Source: Thermoanaerobaculia bacterium
GTDB lineage: Bacteria; Acidobacteriota; Thermoanaerobaculia; UBA5066
NCBI GenBank assembly: GCA_022071945.1
Contig: JAJVIN010000028.1
Span: 1 to 64,000, forward strand
Direction of reading: 5' to 3'
Length of the DNA: 64,000 nt
The notes below the pieces were generated by a model. The model was not told the origin of the DNA and searched no databases. It saw only the letters and a program-made list of their open reading frames with translations. Numbering within the stretch: position 1 is the stretch's first letter; each line of letters starts with the position of its first letter. This document shows positions 16,495 to 25,066 of this stretch, piece by piece. The translations under genes were made by a program, and so were the position numbers.

Positions 16495-18120
16495 GTGGAC
16501 CGCGCGGCCGCCTCTGAACTCCTGGACGAAATCGCCACACTCCTGTCGCTGAAGGGTGAAAACCCCTTCAAGATCCGCGCGTTCGAGAACGCCGCCCGGG
16601 CCCTGGGCCACCTCGAGGACTTCGACGAGCGGGCGCGGAAGGGCGACTTCTCCTCCGTCAAGGGTGTCGGGAAGGCGATCTCGGAAGTCCTGGTCGAGTT
16701 CGGTAAAACCGGCCGCTCCTCCGTCCTGGAGGAACTCCAACGAGAGGTTCCCCCGGGCGTCCGGGATCTCCTGCGCCTGCCGGGCCTCGGGCCCAAGAAG
16801 GCTACCGTTCTCTGGAAGGACCTGGGAGTGGCCTCCCTCGGTGAGCTCGAGTACGCCATCCGCGAAAACCGCCTGGTGACCCTGCCCGGATTCGGCGAGA
16901 AAACGCAGGAAAAGCTCGGGGCAGGTCTGCGCTTCCTCGCCGCCAATTCCGGACGCTTCCGGCTGGACGAGGCGCTCGATCGGGGCGCAGCGGTCTCGGC
17001 CTTCCTTCTCGGCGTAGCCGGCAGGGCCGCTGGGGTCACGCGAGTCGAGATAGCGGGCGAGCTGCGGCGCGGATTCGACGCCGTCCCCGAGATCGTTCTC
17101 GTCGCCGCCTGCGCGTCCGCGGATCGCCTCCCACGGATCCCGGATGGCACGGTTCCCGTCCGGCTCGTCCCTTGCTCGCCCGCCGAGTTCTTCGCCACCC
17201 TCTTCCGGGAAACCGGACCGGCCAGCCACGTGGACGAGATGCTTGGTGCCGTGGGAACAGCCGCAGTTCAAAGCGAGGAGGAGATCTACACCAGAGCGGG
17301 CCTCTCGTTCCTCCCTCCCGAGCTCCGGGATGACCAGGAGGCGATCTCCCTCGCCCGGAACAGGACCTCGCCGAATCTCCTTTGCGACGGGGACATCCGG
17401 GGGATCTTCCACGTCCACAGCACGTTCTCCGACGGCAAGGCCACGCTGGAGGAGATCTTCCGGCGGACGGTCGAGCTCGGCTACTCCTACCTCGGACTCT
17501 CGGATCACTCCCCCACCGCGGCCTACGCCGGCGGCGTCACGCCCGAAAGGCTCGAAAAGCAGTGGGCCGAGATCGACTCCCTTCTCCCGAAGTTCCCCTC
17601 TCTGACCGTCTTCAGGGGAACGGAGGCCGACATCCTGCCCGACGGCAGCATCGACTACGGCGACGAGTTCCTGGCGAGGTTCGACTTCGTCATCGCCTCG
17701 CTTCACTCGTCGTTCCGCCTGCCGCCGGCCCAGCAGACCGCACGGCTGATCAAGGCCGTGAGGAACCCGAGGGTGACGATGCTGGGTCATCCGACGGGAC
17801 GTATCCTGCTGGCCCGCGACGGGGTCGATGCCGACTGGGAGGCCGTCTACGATGCGGCCACCGAATCCGGTTGCGGCGCCGAGATCAACGCCTCGCCCTA
17901 CAGGCTCGACCTCGACTGGAAGACCGGCCGGGACGTGAGAAGAAAGGGCATCTTCACCTCGATCAACCCGGATGCGCACGAGCTCGCCGGCCTTTCGGAG
18001 GTTCACTTCGGCGTGAAAATCGCGCGACGGGCCGGCTTCGCCTCGCACCAGGTGCTCAATGCCCTGCCAGCCGGAGAGGTCGCAGAGAAGCTCCGGGTCC
18101 TCCGGTCGCGGACCGGATGA
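16495..18120 (+). CDS. polX: PolX-like protein: PHP nuclease with degenerate polymerase X core
   Basis: 541-residue protein with the layout of bacterial family X DNA polymerases: N-terminal 8-kDa domain and helix-hairpin-helix (LRLPGLGPKKA near 93-103, VTLPGFGEKTQEKLG near 128-142), polymerase palm region, then a C-terminal PHP phosphoesterase domain. The PHP metal residues look intact (FHVHSTFSDG, LSDHSP, GTEADILPDG, ASLHSS, LGHPTGR, NPDAHE). In the palm the usual G-S-x-R-R...D-I-D motif reads GELRRGFDAVPEIV (188-201), so both metal-binding Asp are lost (E199, V201), and the third reads VPVRLV where the family has VDLR. It is therefore probably nuclease-only. GTG start, leaderless layout. 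Its stop overlaps the next gene as ATGA. Confidence 0.88.
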   Translation: MDRAAASELLDEIATLLSLKGENPFKIRAFENAARALGHLEDFDERARKGDFSSVKGVGKAISEVLVEFGKTGRSSVLEELQREVPPGVRDLLRLPGLGPKKATVLWKDLGVASLGELEYAIRENRLVTLPGFGEKTQEKLGAGLRFLAANSGRFRLDEALDRGAAVSAFLLGVAGRAAGVTRVEIAGELRRGFDAVPEIVLVAACASADRLPRIPDGTVPVRLVPCSPAEFFATLFRETGPASHVDEMLGAVGTAAVQSEEEIYTRAGLSFLPPELRDDQEAISLARNRTSPNLLCDGDIRGIFHVHSTFSDGKATLEEIFRRTVELGYSYLGLSDHSPTAAYAGGVTPERLEKQWAEIDSLLPKFPSLTVFRGTEADILPDGSIDYGDEFLARFDFVIASLHSSFRLPPAQQTARLIKAVRNPRVTMLGHPTGRILLARDGVDADWEAVYDAATESGCGAEINASPYRLDLDWKTGRDVRRKGIFTSINPDAHELAGLSEVHFGVKIARRAGFASHQVLNALPAGEVAEKLRVLRSRTG

Positions 18121-19832
18121 GGCGAGTCCACCGGCCCGTTTGCGGACTCCTGGCGGCGGTCCTCTTCGCTTCGGCCTGCACGGTCAACCGGAGAGACCGC
18201 CTGCCCGAGCGCCGGCCCGACGGGCGCGCGAGTTCGGTCTGCGTCCTGATGTGCGACGGCCTCTCTGACGAGGCCCTCGATCAACTCCTCGCCGAGGGCC
18301 AGATTCCGACCATCAAGAGCTTGATCGTGGACCGCGGCCTGAGGGTCAAAACCGCGGTTTCCTCGCTCCCCAGCGAGACCTATCCCAACGTCTCCACGAT
18401 GATGTCCGGGCTCCTGCCCGGCCACAACGGGATCGCGGCCAACGTTTGGGTCGACCGGAGTCTCAGGCGGACCGAACGGCACACGAATCTCCTCCGGATC
18501 TACTCGACGGGAGACTTCCTGGCGGGAAATGTCAAGACGATCTTCGAGCGTCTTCCGGCGCCCACGGTCGCGATCACGACACCCGTCTTCCGCGGCGCCA
18601 CGGACCTTTCGAAGAACACTCCGGCCGTCATAGCCTCGTACTTCCGCAACGACTGGGCCTTTCTGGACCGAAAGACGCTCGAGGACGCGGGCGACGCCTA
18701 CCGGCGGCACCTCGACGAGGGGACCATCCCGTCTCTCGTCTGGGCCCACATCCTGGGGCCCGACGAGGTCGCCCACTATGACGGACCCGCAAGCCGGGAG
18801 TTCGCGGACCTGGCGCACTCGCTCGACCGTTCCTTCGCGCGCCTCGTGAGGAGGCTGAATCGCTGGAAGCTCCTCGACCGGATCCTCTTCGTCCTCGTGG
18901 GAGACCACGGAAACGAGCCCTACACCAAGGCCCTCGTCGCGGACGAGCTCGTCTTTCGCGTGCTCTACGCCCATCCCACCGAGGCCTACTGCCTCGACGG
19001 CGGCTGCTATGTCGTCCCCTATTCAAAGGCCAAGAAGAAGAAGGCGTTCGACATCGGGGAGACGAAGATCGCGGTCGGGGCCTATCGCGGGATCATGATC
19101 TGGCTTCCGGGCGAACGGCCGGAGGACCCCTTGCCCGTGGCCTTCAAGAAAGGAAGACGGAAGAAGCGAAAGGCCATCCGGCCCATCGCCCCGGCACCTC
19201 CGCGATCGGAGTTCGCCTCCGCCCTGTCCAGGCTTCCGGAAATCCAGCTCGTGATCTCCCGGGCCCCGATTCCCGGAACGGTCGAGATCTACGGACCAAA
19301 CGGCAGGTCCATCATCCAGCGCGAAGACGCCGATGACGAGGCTCGCTATCTCTATCTCGTCGTGGATGGACAGGACCCGCTCGGGTACACCTCCCGCGCG
19401 GAGAGCGCCAGCTTGATCGGGCGCCCCTCCACCGCCACCGAGTGGCTGATCGCCACGCGGGAGACGGACTATCCCGACATCGTGGTCCAGCTCGCGGAGT
19501 ACTTCGACTCGCCCCGCGCGCCCGACGTCTACCTGACGCCGAAGTCCGGCATCGGGTTCCGGGCGAATCGCCTCTCGGGACACGGGGCCCTCCTGAGGAG
19601 AGAGATGGTCGTCCCCATGCTGTTCGCGGGCCCGGGAGTGCTGCCCGGCCGGCGCCTCGTCGCCCGGACGGCCGATCTGATGCCGACGATCCTCTCCTAC
19701 TTCGGCGTCCCGTACGACGAGTCGGAGCTGGATGGAGAAGACTTGGCCATTCTCAGCCCGGTCCCTCCGGGCGGGCCCTTTCCCCCGCTCCCCGCCGTCC
19801 CCGAGCCGGACGGCGAGGAAGACGAGCGGTAG
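18117..19832 (+). CDS. Alkaline-phosphatase-superfamily phosphodiesterase lipoprotein
   Basis: 571-residue exported protein of the alkaline phosphatase/nucleotide pyrophosphatase superfamily. Signal peptide with a plausible lipobox (LLAAVLFASAC, Cys about 21). Metal and nucleophile motifs: VLMCDGLSDEAL near 42-53, SLPSETYPNVSTMMSGLLPG near 83-102 (nucleophile Ser/Thr), HILGPDEVAHYDGP near 216-229, LVGDHGNEP and a late LSGHGALLRREMVVPMLF segment. A Lys/Arg-rich loop (KKGRRKKRKA) interrupts the core near 345. The substrate is unknown; NPP-type phosphodiesters are the best guess from the motif layout. It starts at the ATGA overlap with polX, and its last 80 bases lie opposite the 3' end of pyruvate kinase. 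Confidence 0.82.
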   Translation: MRRVHRPVCGLLAAVLFASACTVNRRDRLPERRPDGRASSVCVLMCDGLSDEALDQLLAEGQIPTIKSLIVDRGLRVKTAVSSLPSETYPNVSTMMSGLLPGHNGIAANVWVDRSLRRTERHTNLLRIYSTGDFLAGNVKTIFERLPAPTVAITTPVFRGATDLSKNTPAVIASYFRNDWAFLDRKTLEDAGDAYRRHLDEGTIPSLVWAHILGPDEVAHYDGPASREFADLAHSLDRSFARLVRRLNRWKLLDRILFVLVGDHGNEPYTKALVADELVFRVLYAHPTEAYCLDGGCYVVPYSKAKKKKAFDIGETKIAVGAYRGIMIWLPGERPEDPLPVAFKKGRRKKRKAIRPIAPAPPRSEFASALSRLPEIQLVISRAPIPGTVEIYGPNGRSIIQREDADDEARYLYLVVDGQDPLGYTSRAESASLIGRPSTATEWLIATRETDYPDIVVQLAEYFDSPRAPDVYLTPKSGIGFRANRLSGHGALLRREMVVPMLFAGPGVLPGRRLVARTADLMPTILSYFGVPYDESELDGEDLAILSPVPPGGPFPPLPAVPEPDGEEDER

Positions 19833-21276
19833 GCGCCTCGCCGAGCTTCCTGACCCGGATCGAGTTGGCCGCGCCCTCGACGTTGAGGACACCGGCGATT
19901 TCGACGATGGTCGCGCCCGGGAGCCCGGGTTGCCGCATCAGGACCGCGTCTCCGGCCTGGATGATCTCCTCGACGGAACCGACCTCGGGGACGACGAAGG
20001 ACGTGACGTCCCGGATGATCGTCATCTTCCGCCGGACCTCCTCGAAGGGAGTGAAGGCGATGACGGGAATCGTCGAGCTGTTCTTCGCCACGAGGCGCGC
20101 CGTCCAGCCGGACATCGTGTAGACGACGACGCGGTCGGCCCGTATCTGGTCGGCCGCCAGACACGCTGCGTTCGCGATGACAGTCGCCACGTCCTCACCC
20201 GAGGGTCCCGCCGGACCTCCAGCCTCGTCCGGACTCGGGATTTCGGCCGTCCGCGCGATCTCGGCCATGGTCCTGACGGCCTCGACGGGGTAGGACCCGA
20301 CCGCCGTCTCTCCGGAGAGCATCACCGCGTCGGCTCCGTCGTGAACGGCGAAGGAGACGTCGGAGACCTCGGCCCTGGTCGGCGAGGCGTTCTCGATCAT
20401 CGACTCGAGCATCTGAGTCGCCACGATCACGGGCGTGGCGAGGCGCCGGCCCATCGCCACGATCTCTCGCTGGACGCGCGGCACCGAGGAAAGGCCGATC
20501 TCGACCCCGAGATCTCCCCTGGCCACCATCATCACGTCCGCCTCGAAGGCGATCTCCGTGAGGTTCGCGACGGCCTCTGGCCGCTCGATCTTCGCGACGA
20601 TCCAGGGCCTTCTGTGCGACGGGAGATGCTGCATCCGTTTTCTCAGGTCGCGCACGTGGGCCGCCGTCCGGACGAACGAAAGGCCGACGAGGTCGATGCC
20701 CGCTTGCAGACCCTCTTCCAGATCTCTCTTGTCCTTGGCGGTCAGGGCCGGTGCGGAGAGGATGGAATGTGGGAAGTTCACGCCGGCCCCGCCACGGAAC
20801 TTCCCACCCGTCAGAACGGTTCCCGAAAGCGAGGCCCTCGAAACAGCGTCGATTCGAATCCGGAGCCGCCCGTCGTTGATCCGGATCTCGTCACCCGCGC
20901 GAACGTCCTTCAAGAGAGCCGGGTACGTCACGGAAATCCGTCCCTCTGCCCCACGAACGGAACCCGGAACGATCTCGACCTTCTGGCCGCTTTTCCACTC
21001 CAGGGTCCCTTCCTCGACCGGTCCGACCCGGATCTTCGGCCCCCCGAGATCGAGGAGAACGCCGACGGGGCGGCCCATCTCCTTCTCCAGGTCGCGGACC
21101 AGCGCGACCCGCCGCAGGATCTCCCCCGGTTTCGCGTGGGCCGAGTTGATCCGGACCACGTCCACTCCCGCGGAAAGAAGGGCTCGCAAGTGAGCCGGAT
21201 CCTCCGCGCGCGCGCCGATCGTCGCGACGATCTTCGTGCCGCGGGCGGCCTCTGCCTGCTTCGTCTTCTCGGCCAT
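19753..21276 (-). CDS. pyk: Pyruvate kinase
   Basis: Glycolytic enzyme making pyruvate and ATP from PEP and ADP in the cytoplasm. The 507-residue protein has TKIVATIGARAEDP at 14-27, DVVRINSAHAKP near 39-50, LLDLGGPKIRVG, the catalytic KIERPEAVANL, MMVARGDLGVEIG, VIVATQMLESMIENASPTRAE and AVMLSGETAVGSYPVEAV. Normal length is about 470-480. The family-like sequence ends at about residue 475, and the last 30 or so are Arg/Gly-rich and encoded opposite the end of the upstream phosphodiesterase gene, so they are probably a neutral run-on tail. ATG start with GGGGAGG 6-7 bases upstream. It diverges from folE. Confidence 0.95.
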   Translation of the reverse strand: MAEKTKQAEAARGTKIVATIGARAEDPAHLRALLSAGVDVVRINSAHAKPGEILRRVALVRDLEKEMGRPVGVLLDLGGPKIRVGPVEEGTLEWKSGQKVEIVPGSVRGAEGRISVTYPALLKDVRAGDEIRINDGRLRIRIDAVSRASLSGTVLTGGKFRGGAGVNFPHSILSAPALTAKDKRDLEEGLQAGIDLVGLSFVRTAAHVRDLRKRMQHLPSHRRPWIVAKIERPEAVANLTEIAFEADVMMVARGDLGVEIGLSSVPRVQREIVAMGRRLATPVIVATQMLESMIENASPTRAEVSDVSFAVHDGADAVMLSGETAVGSYPVEAVRTMAEIARTAEIPSPDEAGGPAGPSGEDVATVIANAACLAADQIRADRVVVYTMSGWTARLVAKNSSTIPVIAFTPFEEVRRKMTIIRDVTSFVVPEVGSVEEIIQAGDAVLMRQPGLPGATIVEIAGVLNVEGAANSIRVRKLGEAPTARLPRRPARGRRGAGERARPEGPG

Positions 21277-21295
21277 CTGAGTCCTCCCCTTCCCT

Positions 21296-21301
21296 TAACA
21301 T
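21296..21301 (+). promoter_or_regulatory. -10-like box (TAACAT), leaderless layout before folE
   Basis: TAACAT ends 6 bases before the folE ATG, with no ribosome-binding site in the spacer (CCGGTC). It has the same geometry as the boxes before the Trm112-like, aldehyde dehydrogenase and transposase genes. Confidence 0.45.
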
Positions 21302-21307
21302 CCGGTC

Positions 21308-21925
21308 ATGACAGCCATGAACTCTGCGCAAGCCCCCGAAACTCGTCCCCGGTCAGAGGACCAGCGCGTCGAGGAGATCGCAAGATCGGTGCGCGAGATT
21401 ATCAGCGTTCTCGGCCTTCACCCCGACAAGGACCCGAACCTCGCCGGCACGGATCGGCGGGTCGCCAAGATGTATCTCGAGATCTTCTCGGGCCTGGACG
21501 AAGGAACGCGCCCCAAGCTGACGAGCTTTCCCAACGACGAGCACTACACGTCGATGGTCATGGAGAAAGACATCCCCTTCTACTCGATGTGCGTCCACCA
21601 CTTCGTCCCGTTCCACGGTCACGGACACATCGCCTACATCCCCAACGAGCGGATCGTGGGCCTGTCGAAGCTCCCCAGGATTCTCGAGTTCTACGCCCGA
21701 AGGCCGCAGCTTCAAGAGCGCCTGACGGAGCAGGTCGCATCATTCCTCGACGAGGAGCTCAAACCGCAGGGAGTGATGGTCGTGATCGAGGCCCGGCACC
21801 TCTGTCTGGAGATGCGGGGCGCCAAGAAACCCGGCGCCATCACCGTGACGTCCTCCATTCGCGGAGTCTTCGCCGAGAAGGAGGTCAGGGAGGAATTCCT
21901 GGACCTCCTCAGGCGAAACCACTGA
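21308..21925 (+). CDS. folE: GTP cyclohydrolase I
   Basis: Zinc enzyme that converts GTP to 7,8-dihydroneopterin triphosphate, the first step of folate and pterin synthesis. The 205-residue protein has the family pattern: NLAGTDRRVAKMYLEIFSGL near 43-62, DIPFYSMCVHHFVPFHGHGHIAYIP near 88-112 with the zinc Cys and His, IVGLSKLPRILEFYARRPQ, and HLCLEMRGAKK with the second zinc Cys. A conserved QxxxT-type segment (RLTEQVASFL) is present. An ATG three codons downstream is an alternative start. The gene stands alone between pyk (divergent) and the minus-strand group. Confidence 0.96.
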   Translation: MTAMNSAQAPETRPRSEDQRVEEIARSVREIISVLGLHPDKDPNLAGTDRRVAKMYLEIFSGLDEGTRPKLTSFPNDEHYTSMVMEKDIPFYSMCVHHFVPFHGHGHIAYIPNERIVGLSKLPRILEFYARRPQLQERLTEQVASFLDEELKPQGVMVVIEARHLCLEMRGAKKPGAITVTSSIRGVFAEKEVREEFLDLLRRNH

Positions 21926-21930
21926 GGATC

Positions 21931-22620
21931 TCAGGGGCGCAACCAGCCGGGGCTCGCCCCGGCCTTCCTGGCCTCATCGCGAAGGGCGGTCTCTTGCTTC
22001 TCGAGGGCCCGGACCCTTCTCTCGAAAAGCGAGACCTCCGCCACGAGGTCGTTGTGGATCTGAGTCCAGCCGGGCGAACCGTGATCGGCCTCGTTTCGCT
22101 CATGCGCCAGGAGCTTCTCGACCGACGTCATCAATCCCGACCGCGCATCCTCCAGATCCCGCGCGATCACCTCCGACCGTTGGCGGAAGTACACCTCGCC
22201 CATGTCCCGCGCCGGCCCCGCCGTCGGGAACGGAGAGCTCTTCTTGAACGTCTGGGTCGGAGTGGAGGACGCCGGGCTCGCCAGGATCCGCCCGGCTTCC
22301 TCCGGAGCGGAGCGCATCGGCGGTCTCGGGGAAGGGACAGGCTGTTCCGCGCTGCCCGCGACGCCGGGCCGCGTCCGGGAAGTCTCGCCCGGCGGCGGAG
22401 CCGTGTCGACAACGCCGCTCTTGCCAAGGTCCACGTCATCCAGGCGAGCCGAAACCAGTTTTCGTCCGGGATACTCGTACCCCCGGAGCTCCTTACCCTT
22501 CTGGACGGGCGGCCCCACCAGCATCACGCTGGTGCCGTCCTTCCAGACGAGCCGGTACAGGCTCTCCCCTCTTGCCAGCCCGGAAATCAAGAACGTCAAG
22601 AGCAAGACGGCGGCTCGCAT
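21931..22620 (-). CDS. Secreted hypothetical protein with C-terminal helical region
   Basis: 229-residue protein I do not recognise. It has a clear signal peptide (MRAAVLLLTFLISGLARG, cut near residue 18), then a short strand-rich head (ESLYRLVWKDGTSVMLVGPPV), a Pro/Ser/Thr-rich linker (about 75-125) and a C-terminal helical region (EVIARDLEDARSGLM, SLFERRVRALEKQETALRDEARKA). The ATG at 22620 is favoured by GAGGAATGG upstream and by the signal peptide, although it lies 128 bases inside the preceding BtuF-like gene in another frame. Export and coiled coil suggest an envelope role. Confidence 0.72.
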   Translation of the reverse strand: MRAAVLLLTFLISGLARGESLYRLVWKDGTSVMLVGPPVQKGKELRGYEYPGRKLVSARLDDVDLGKSGVVDTAPPPGETSRTRPGVAGSAEQPVPSPRPPMRSAPEEAGRILASPASSTPTQTFKKSSPFPTAGPARDMGEVYFRQRSEVIARDLEDARSGLMTSVEKLLAHERNEADHGSPGWTQIHNDLVAEVSLFERRVRALEKQETALRDEARKAGASPGWLRP

Positions 22621-23326
22621 CCATTCCTCGCAGTGTCCGGACTCCGTGCCAAGAGAAATCGTCACCCGGGACAAGCAGAGAGAGAGCATCCGGACAGTGC
22701 TCGCTCCAGAAGCGCCGGTGATCCTCGCCAAACCTGTAGGGCTCGTCGGGGAGAAGTATGACATCGGGACGCGCGGCCGTGATCCCGTCCACGGTCACCA
22801 CCGGGTAGTCCGGGGTCCCGGGGACGCTTTCTGGCGGCTGTCCTCCGGCAAGCGCGCACACGCTCGCGATATACGTCCCGGGCCCCGCGATCATCCACGG
22901 TTCCTTCCAGACGAAATAGATGTACGAAAACGGGGTCCGTGTCTTCGCCACCTCATCCGCGAAGGCCCTTTCCACGTTACGCGCCATCGTCTCGGCGGCG
23001 GCCGCCCGGCCGCAGAGCTGACCGAGGTGCCGGAGATGCCCGGGGATCTCCTCGACCCGGCGCGGAAACGAGACATCCACCCGGAATTCCTCCCCAATCC
23101 TCTCGATGTCCTCCCGCCGGTTCTCCTCGGCGTTCATCAAGACGAGATCCGGCGTCAGGGCCCGGATCGCCAAAAGATCGGGGTTCTTCGTGCCTCCGGC
23201 TCTCGTGACAGACCGGAGCCTGTCCCGCGGATGTGTGCAATAGCGCGTAACCGCGACGACATCATCCCCGGCCCCGAGAGCGAAAAGCGTCTCGGTGATC
23301 GAGGGGCAGAGAGAGACGATCTTCAC
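22493..23326 (-). CDS. BtuF-like helical-backbone metal/cobalamin receptor domain protein
   Basis: 277-residue protein of the periplasmic-binding fold class III (BtuF/FepB type). It begins IVSLCPSITETLFALGAGDDVVAVTRYC at 3-30 and shows LTPDLVLMNAEENRREDIE, a VWKEPWMIAGPGTYIASVCALAG segment and VDGITAARPDVILLPDEPYRF. Such proteins bind vitamin B12 or metal chelates, but this one has no signal peptide, no transporter genes nearby and a GTG start without a strong ribosome site, so its role is open. The domain ends near SWHGVRTLRGMD (about 235); the remainder overlaps the next gene and looks unconstrained. It starts 15 bases after the PilT-like gene. Confidence 0.82.
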   Translation of the reverse strand: MKIVSLCPSITETLFALGAGDDVVAVTRYCTHPRDRLRSVTRAGGTKNPDLLAIRALTPDLVLMNAEENRREDIERIGEEFRVDVSFPRRVEEIPGHLRHLGQLCGRAAAAETMARNVERAFADEVAKTRTPFSYIYFVWKEPWMIAGPGTYIASVCALAGGQPPESVPGTPDYPVVTVDGITAARPDVILLPDEPYRFGEDHRRFWSEHCPDALSLLVPGDDFSWHGVRTLRGMDASRRLALDVLDFRAGKRGEPVPARLEGRHQRDAGGAARPEG

Positions 23327-23341
23327 GCAGGACAGCCCGGT

Positions 23342-25030
23342 TCAGCGGCGGGCCGCCGCCGCCGCCGTGTCTTCATCTGGTCCCGGCGCCACGGCCGCGC
23401 TCTCCTGTGGGAACGGAACACCGAGACTCCTCAGACCCGACACGAGACCGGCCTTGTCGTTGGCCTTGAGGTAGGCCTCGCGGGGTTCCACGATGCCCGC
23501 ACGCACGTGGTCGAGAAGCGAGTCCGTCATCGAGATCATCCCCTGGTTGCGAGCGGACTGGAGCATCGCCGGGATCTGGAAGGCCTTGCCGTCTCTGAGG
23601 AGATTTCGCGCCGCCGGAGTGTTGAGGAAGATCTCGAAGGCGGCCACGCGGCCGCCGCCCACGCGCTTGCAGAGTGTCTGAACCACGATGGCCCGAAGAC
23701 AGTCCGCGAGCATGATCTGCACCTGGGCTCTGCGGTCAGCCGGGAAGAGGTCGATGATCCTCTCGACGGTGGACGCCGCGGACGTCGTGTGAAGAGAGCC
23801 GAAGACGAGGTGACCGGTCTCGGCGATCTCCAGGCACGCCTCGATGGCGGGGAGCTCCCGGAGCTGACCGACGAAGACCACGTCGGGATCGGCTCTCAAA
23901 GCCGCCCTCAATCCCTCCACGAATCCTGGAACGTGGGTGCCGATCTCCCGCTGGTTCACGAGGCTTCTCTTGCTTTGATGAACGAACTCGATCGGGTCCT
24001 CGAGAGTGAGGATGTGCCCCGCGCGGCTCTCGTTGATCCTGTCGAGGAGCGCAGCCAGAGTCGTCGACTTTCCGGATCCGGTCGCACCCGTGACGAGGAC
24101 GAGGCCGCTCGTGAAATCCGCGAGCTGGACGACAGCCGGGGGGAACTCCAGACCGCGAGCCAGCTGTACCTCGAGGGGGATCTGCCTGAGCACGGCCGAA
24201 ACCCCATTCCTGTCGCGGAAGACATTGACGCGATAACGCGCGTAGCCCTCGAGCTCGTACACGAATTCCGCGTCGTGCTTCTCGTTGAATTCCTGCCGGT
24301 GCTCTTCGGGAAAGATCGGGTTCAGGAGCTTCTCGAGATCGGAGGAGGACGGCTTCGCCAGGTCCTTGTGAGCGACGAGCTCGCCGTGAATCCTGAAGAC
24401 CGGGGACTGGCCCACGGAGAGATGGACGTCCGAGGCCTGAAGGTCCGCCATCAGGAAGAGGATCTCGTCGATCGGCTTGACGGCCGCGTGAGCCCCCGTG
24501 CGGGCCGAGAGCTTGCGCATGGACTGCGTGGAGCCGCTGCCCGAGGCAGGGGGAGTGGAGACCTTCTGCTGGGCCAGCGCCGCCTGCACTTGCGAAGGGG
24601 TGATCGCCGGAAACGCCTGGGACCGCCACTCCCTGGCGATCGCGCGGTCGATCTCTTGCAGCGACATGGGCTGGCTGCGGCCGGATTTCGCGGCCGCAGC
24701 CTCCGAGAGGTCGGCGGCAACCGCCCCGGCGCGGGAAATCATTAGGGCCGGCTTGGCCGAGACCAGGCCGAACGTGACTTCGACCGCGTCGGACGCGGGA
24801 TCGGGACGGTAGGTCAACCGGTACTCGGACTCTGACAGAACGTGCATGGGGGTCGACGGTACGAGCTCGAAAGAGACGGCCTGCAAGGAGTCGTCGCTGA
24901 GGGGTTCACGTCCGACGATGGCTCTCCCGAGCCCCTTCATCATGAAGATCTTCTCGCCCGGCACGAGATAGAGCCCGTCGGCATCCGATCGCAGGAAGCT
25001 GCGGACGAGACTTTCGATCTTTGAACCCAT
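23342..25030 (-). CDS. PilT-like ATPase with extra N-terminal domain and altered Walker B
   Basis: 562-residue secretion ATPase of the PilT/VirB11 family. Residues about 185-520 match PilT: DEILFLMADLQASDVHLSVGQ, Walker A GATGSGKSTT near 324-333, Asp box LTLEDPIEFVHQ, His box SLHTTSAASTVERIIDLFP. The segment that reads GEMRD in PilT is GQLRE here (about 385), replacing the conserved Glu with Gln. Residues 1-120 form an added domain (GLYLVPGEKIFMMKGLGR, SEYRLTYRPDPASDAVEVTFG) that vaguely mirrors the following PilT N-domain; 120-185 is a linker. ATG start with GGGGAGG 4 bases upstream. It sits 36 bases after a small hypothetical gene. It is distinct from the canonical PilT at 35046. Confidence 0.85.
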   Translation of the reverse strand: MGSKIESLVRSFLRSDADGLYLVPGEKIFMMKGLGRAIVGREPLSDDSLQAVSFELVPSTPMHVLSESEYRLTYRPDPASDAVEVTFGLVSAKPALMISRAGAVAADLSEAAAAKSGRSQPMSLQEIDRAIAREWRSQAFPAITPSQVQAALAQQKVSTPPASGSGSTQSMRKLSARTGAHAAVKPIDEILFLMADLQASDVHLSVGQSPVFRIHGELVAHKDLAKPSSSDLEKLLNPIFPEEHRQEFNEKHDAEFVYELEGYARYRVNVFRDRNGVSAVLRQIPLEVQLARGLEFPPAVVQLADFTSGLVLVTGATGSGKSTTLAALLDRINESRAGHILTLEDPIEFVHQSKRSLVNQREIGTHVPGFVEGLRAALRADPDVVFVGQLRELPAIEACLEIAETGHLVFGSLHTTSAASTVERIIDLFPADRRAQVQIMLADCLRAIVVQTLCKRVGGGRVAAFEIFLNTPAARNLLRDGKAFQIPAMLQSARNQGMISMTDSLLDHVRAGIVEPREAYLKANDKAGLVSGLRSLGVPFPQESAAVAPGPDEDTAAAAARR

Positions 25031-25066
25031 TCGCCCTCCCCTGAAAAGCGCGCTCTTCGCCCGCGG

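Noticed and set aside
16396-18048. Minus-strand frame fused upstream of the SBP5 protein
   Set aside because: The first half is antisense to polX. The true protein begins near 16350-16401 at a hydrophobic N-terminus.
19732-22761. 1009-residue plus-strand frame across pyk and folE
   Set aside because: Covers pyruvate kinase on the opposite strand and folE in another frame; no domain signature.
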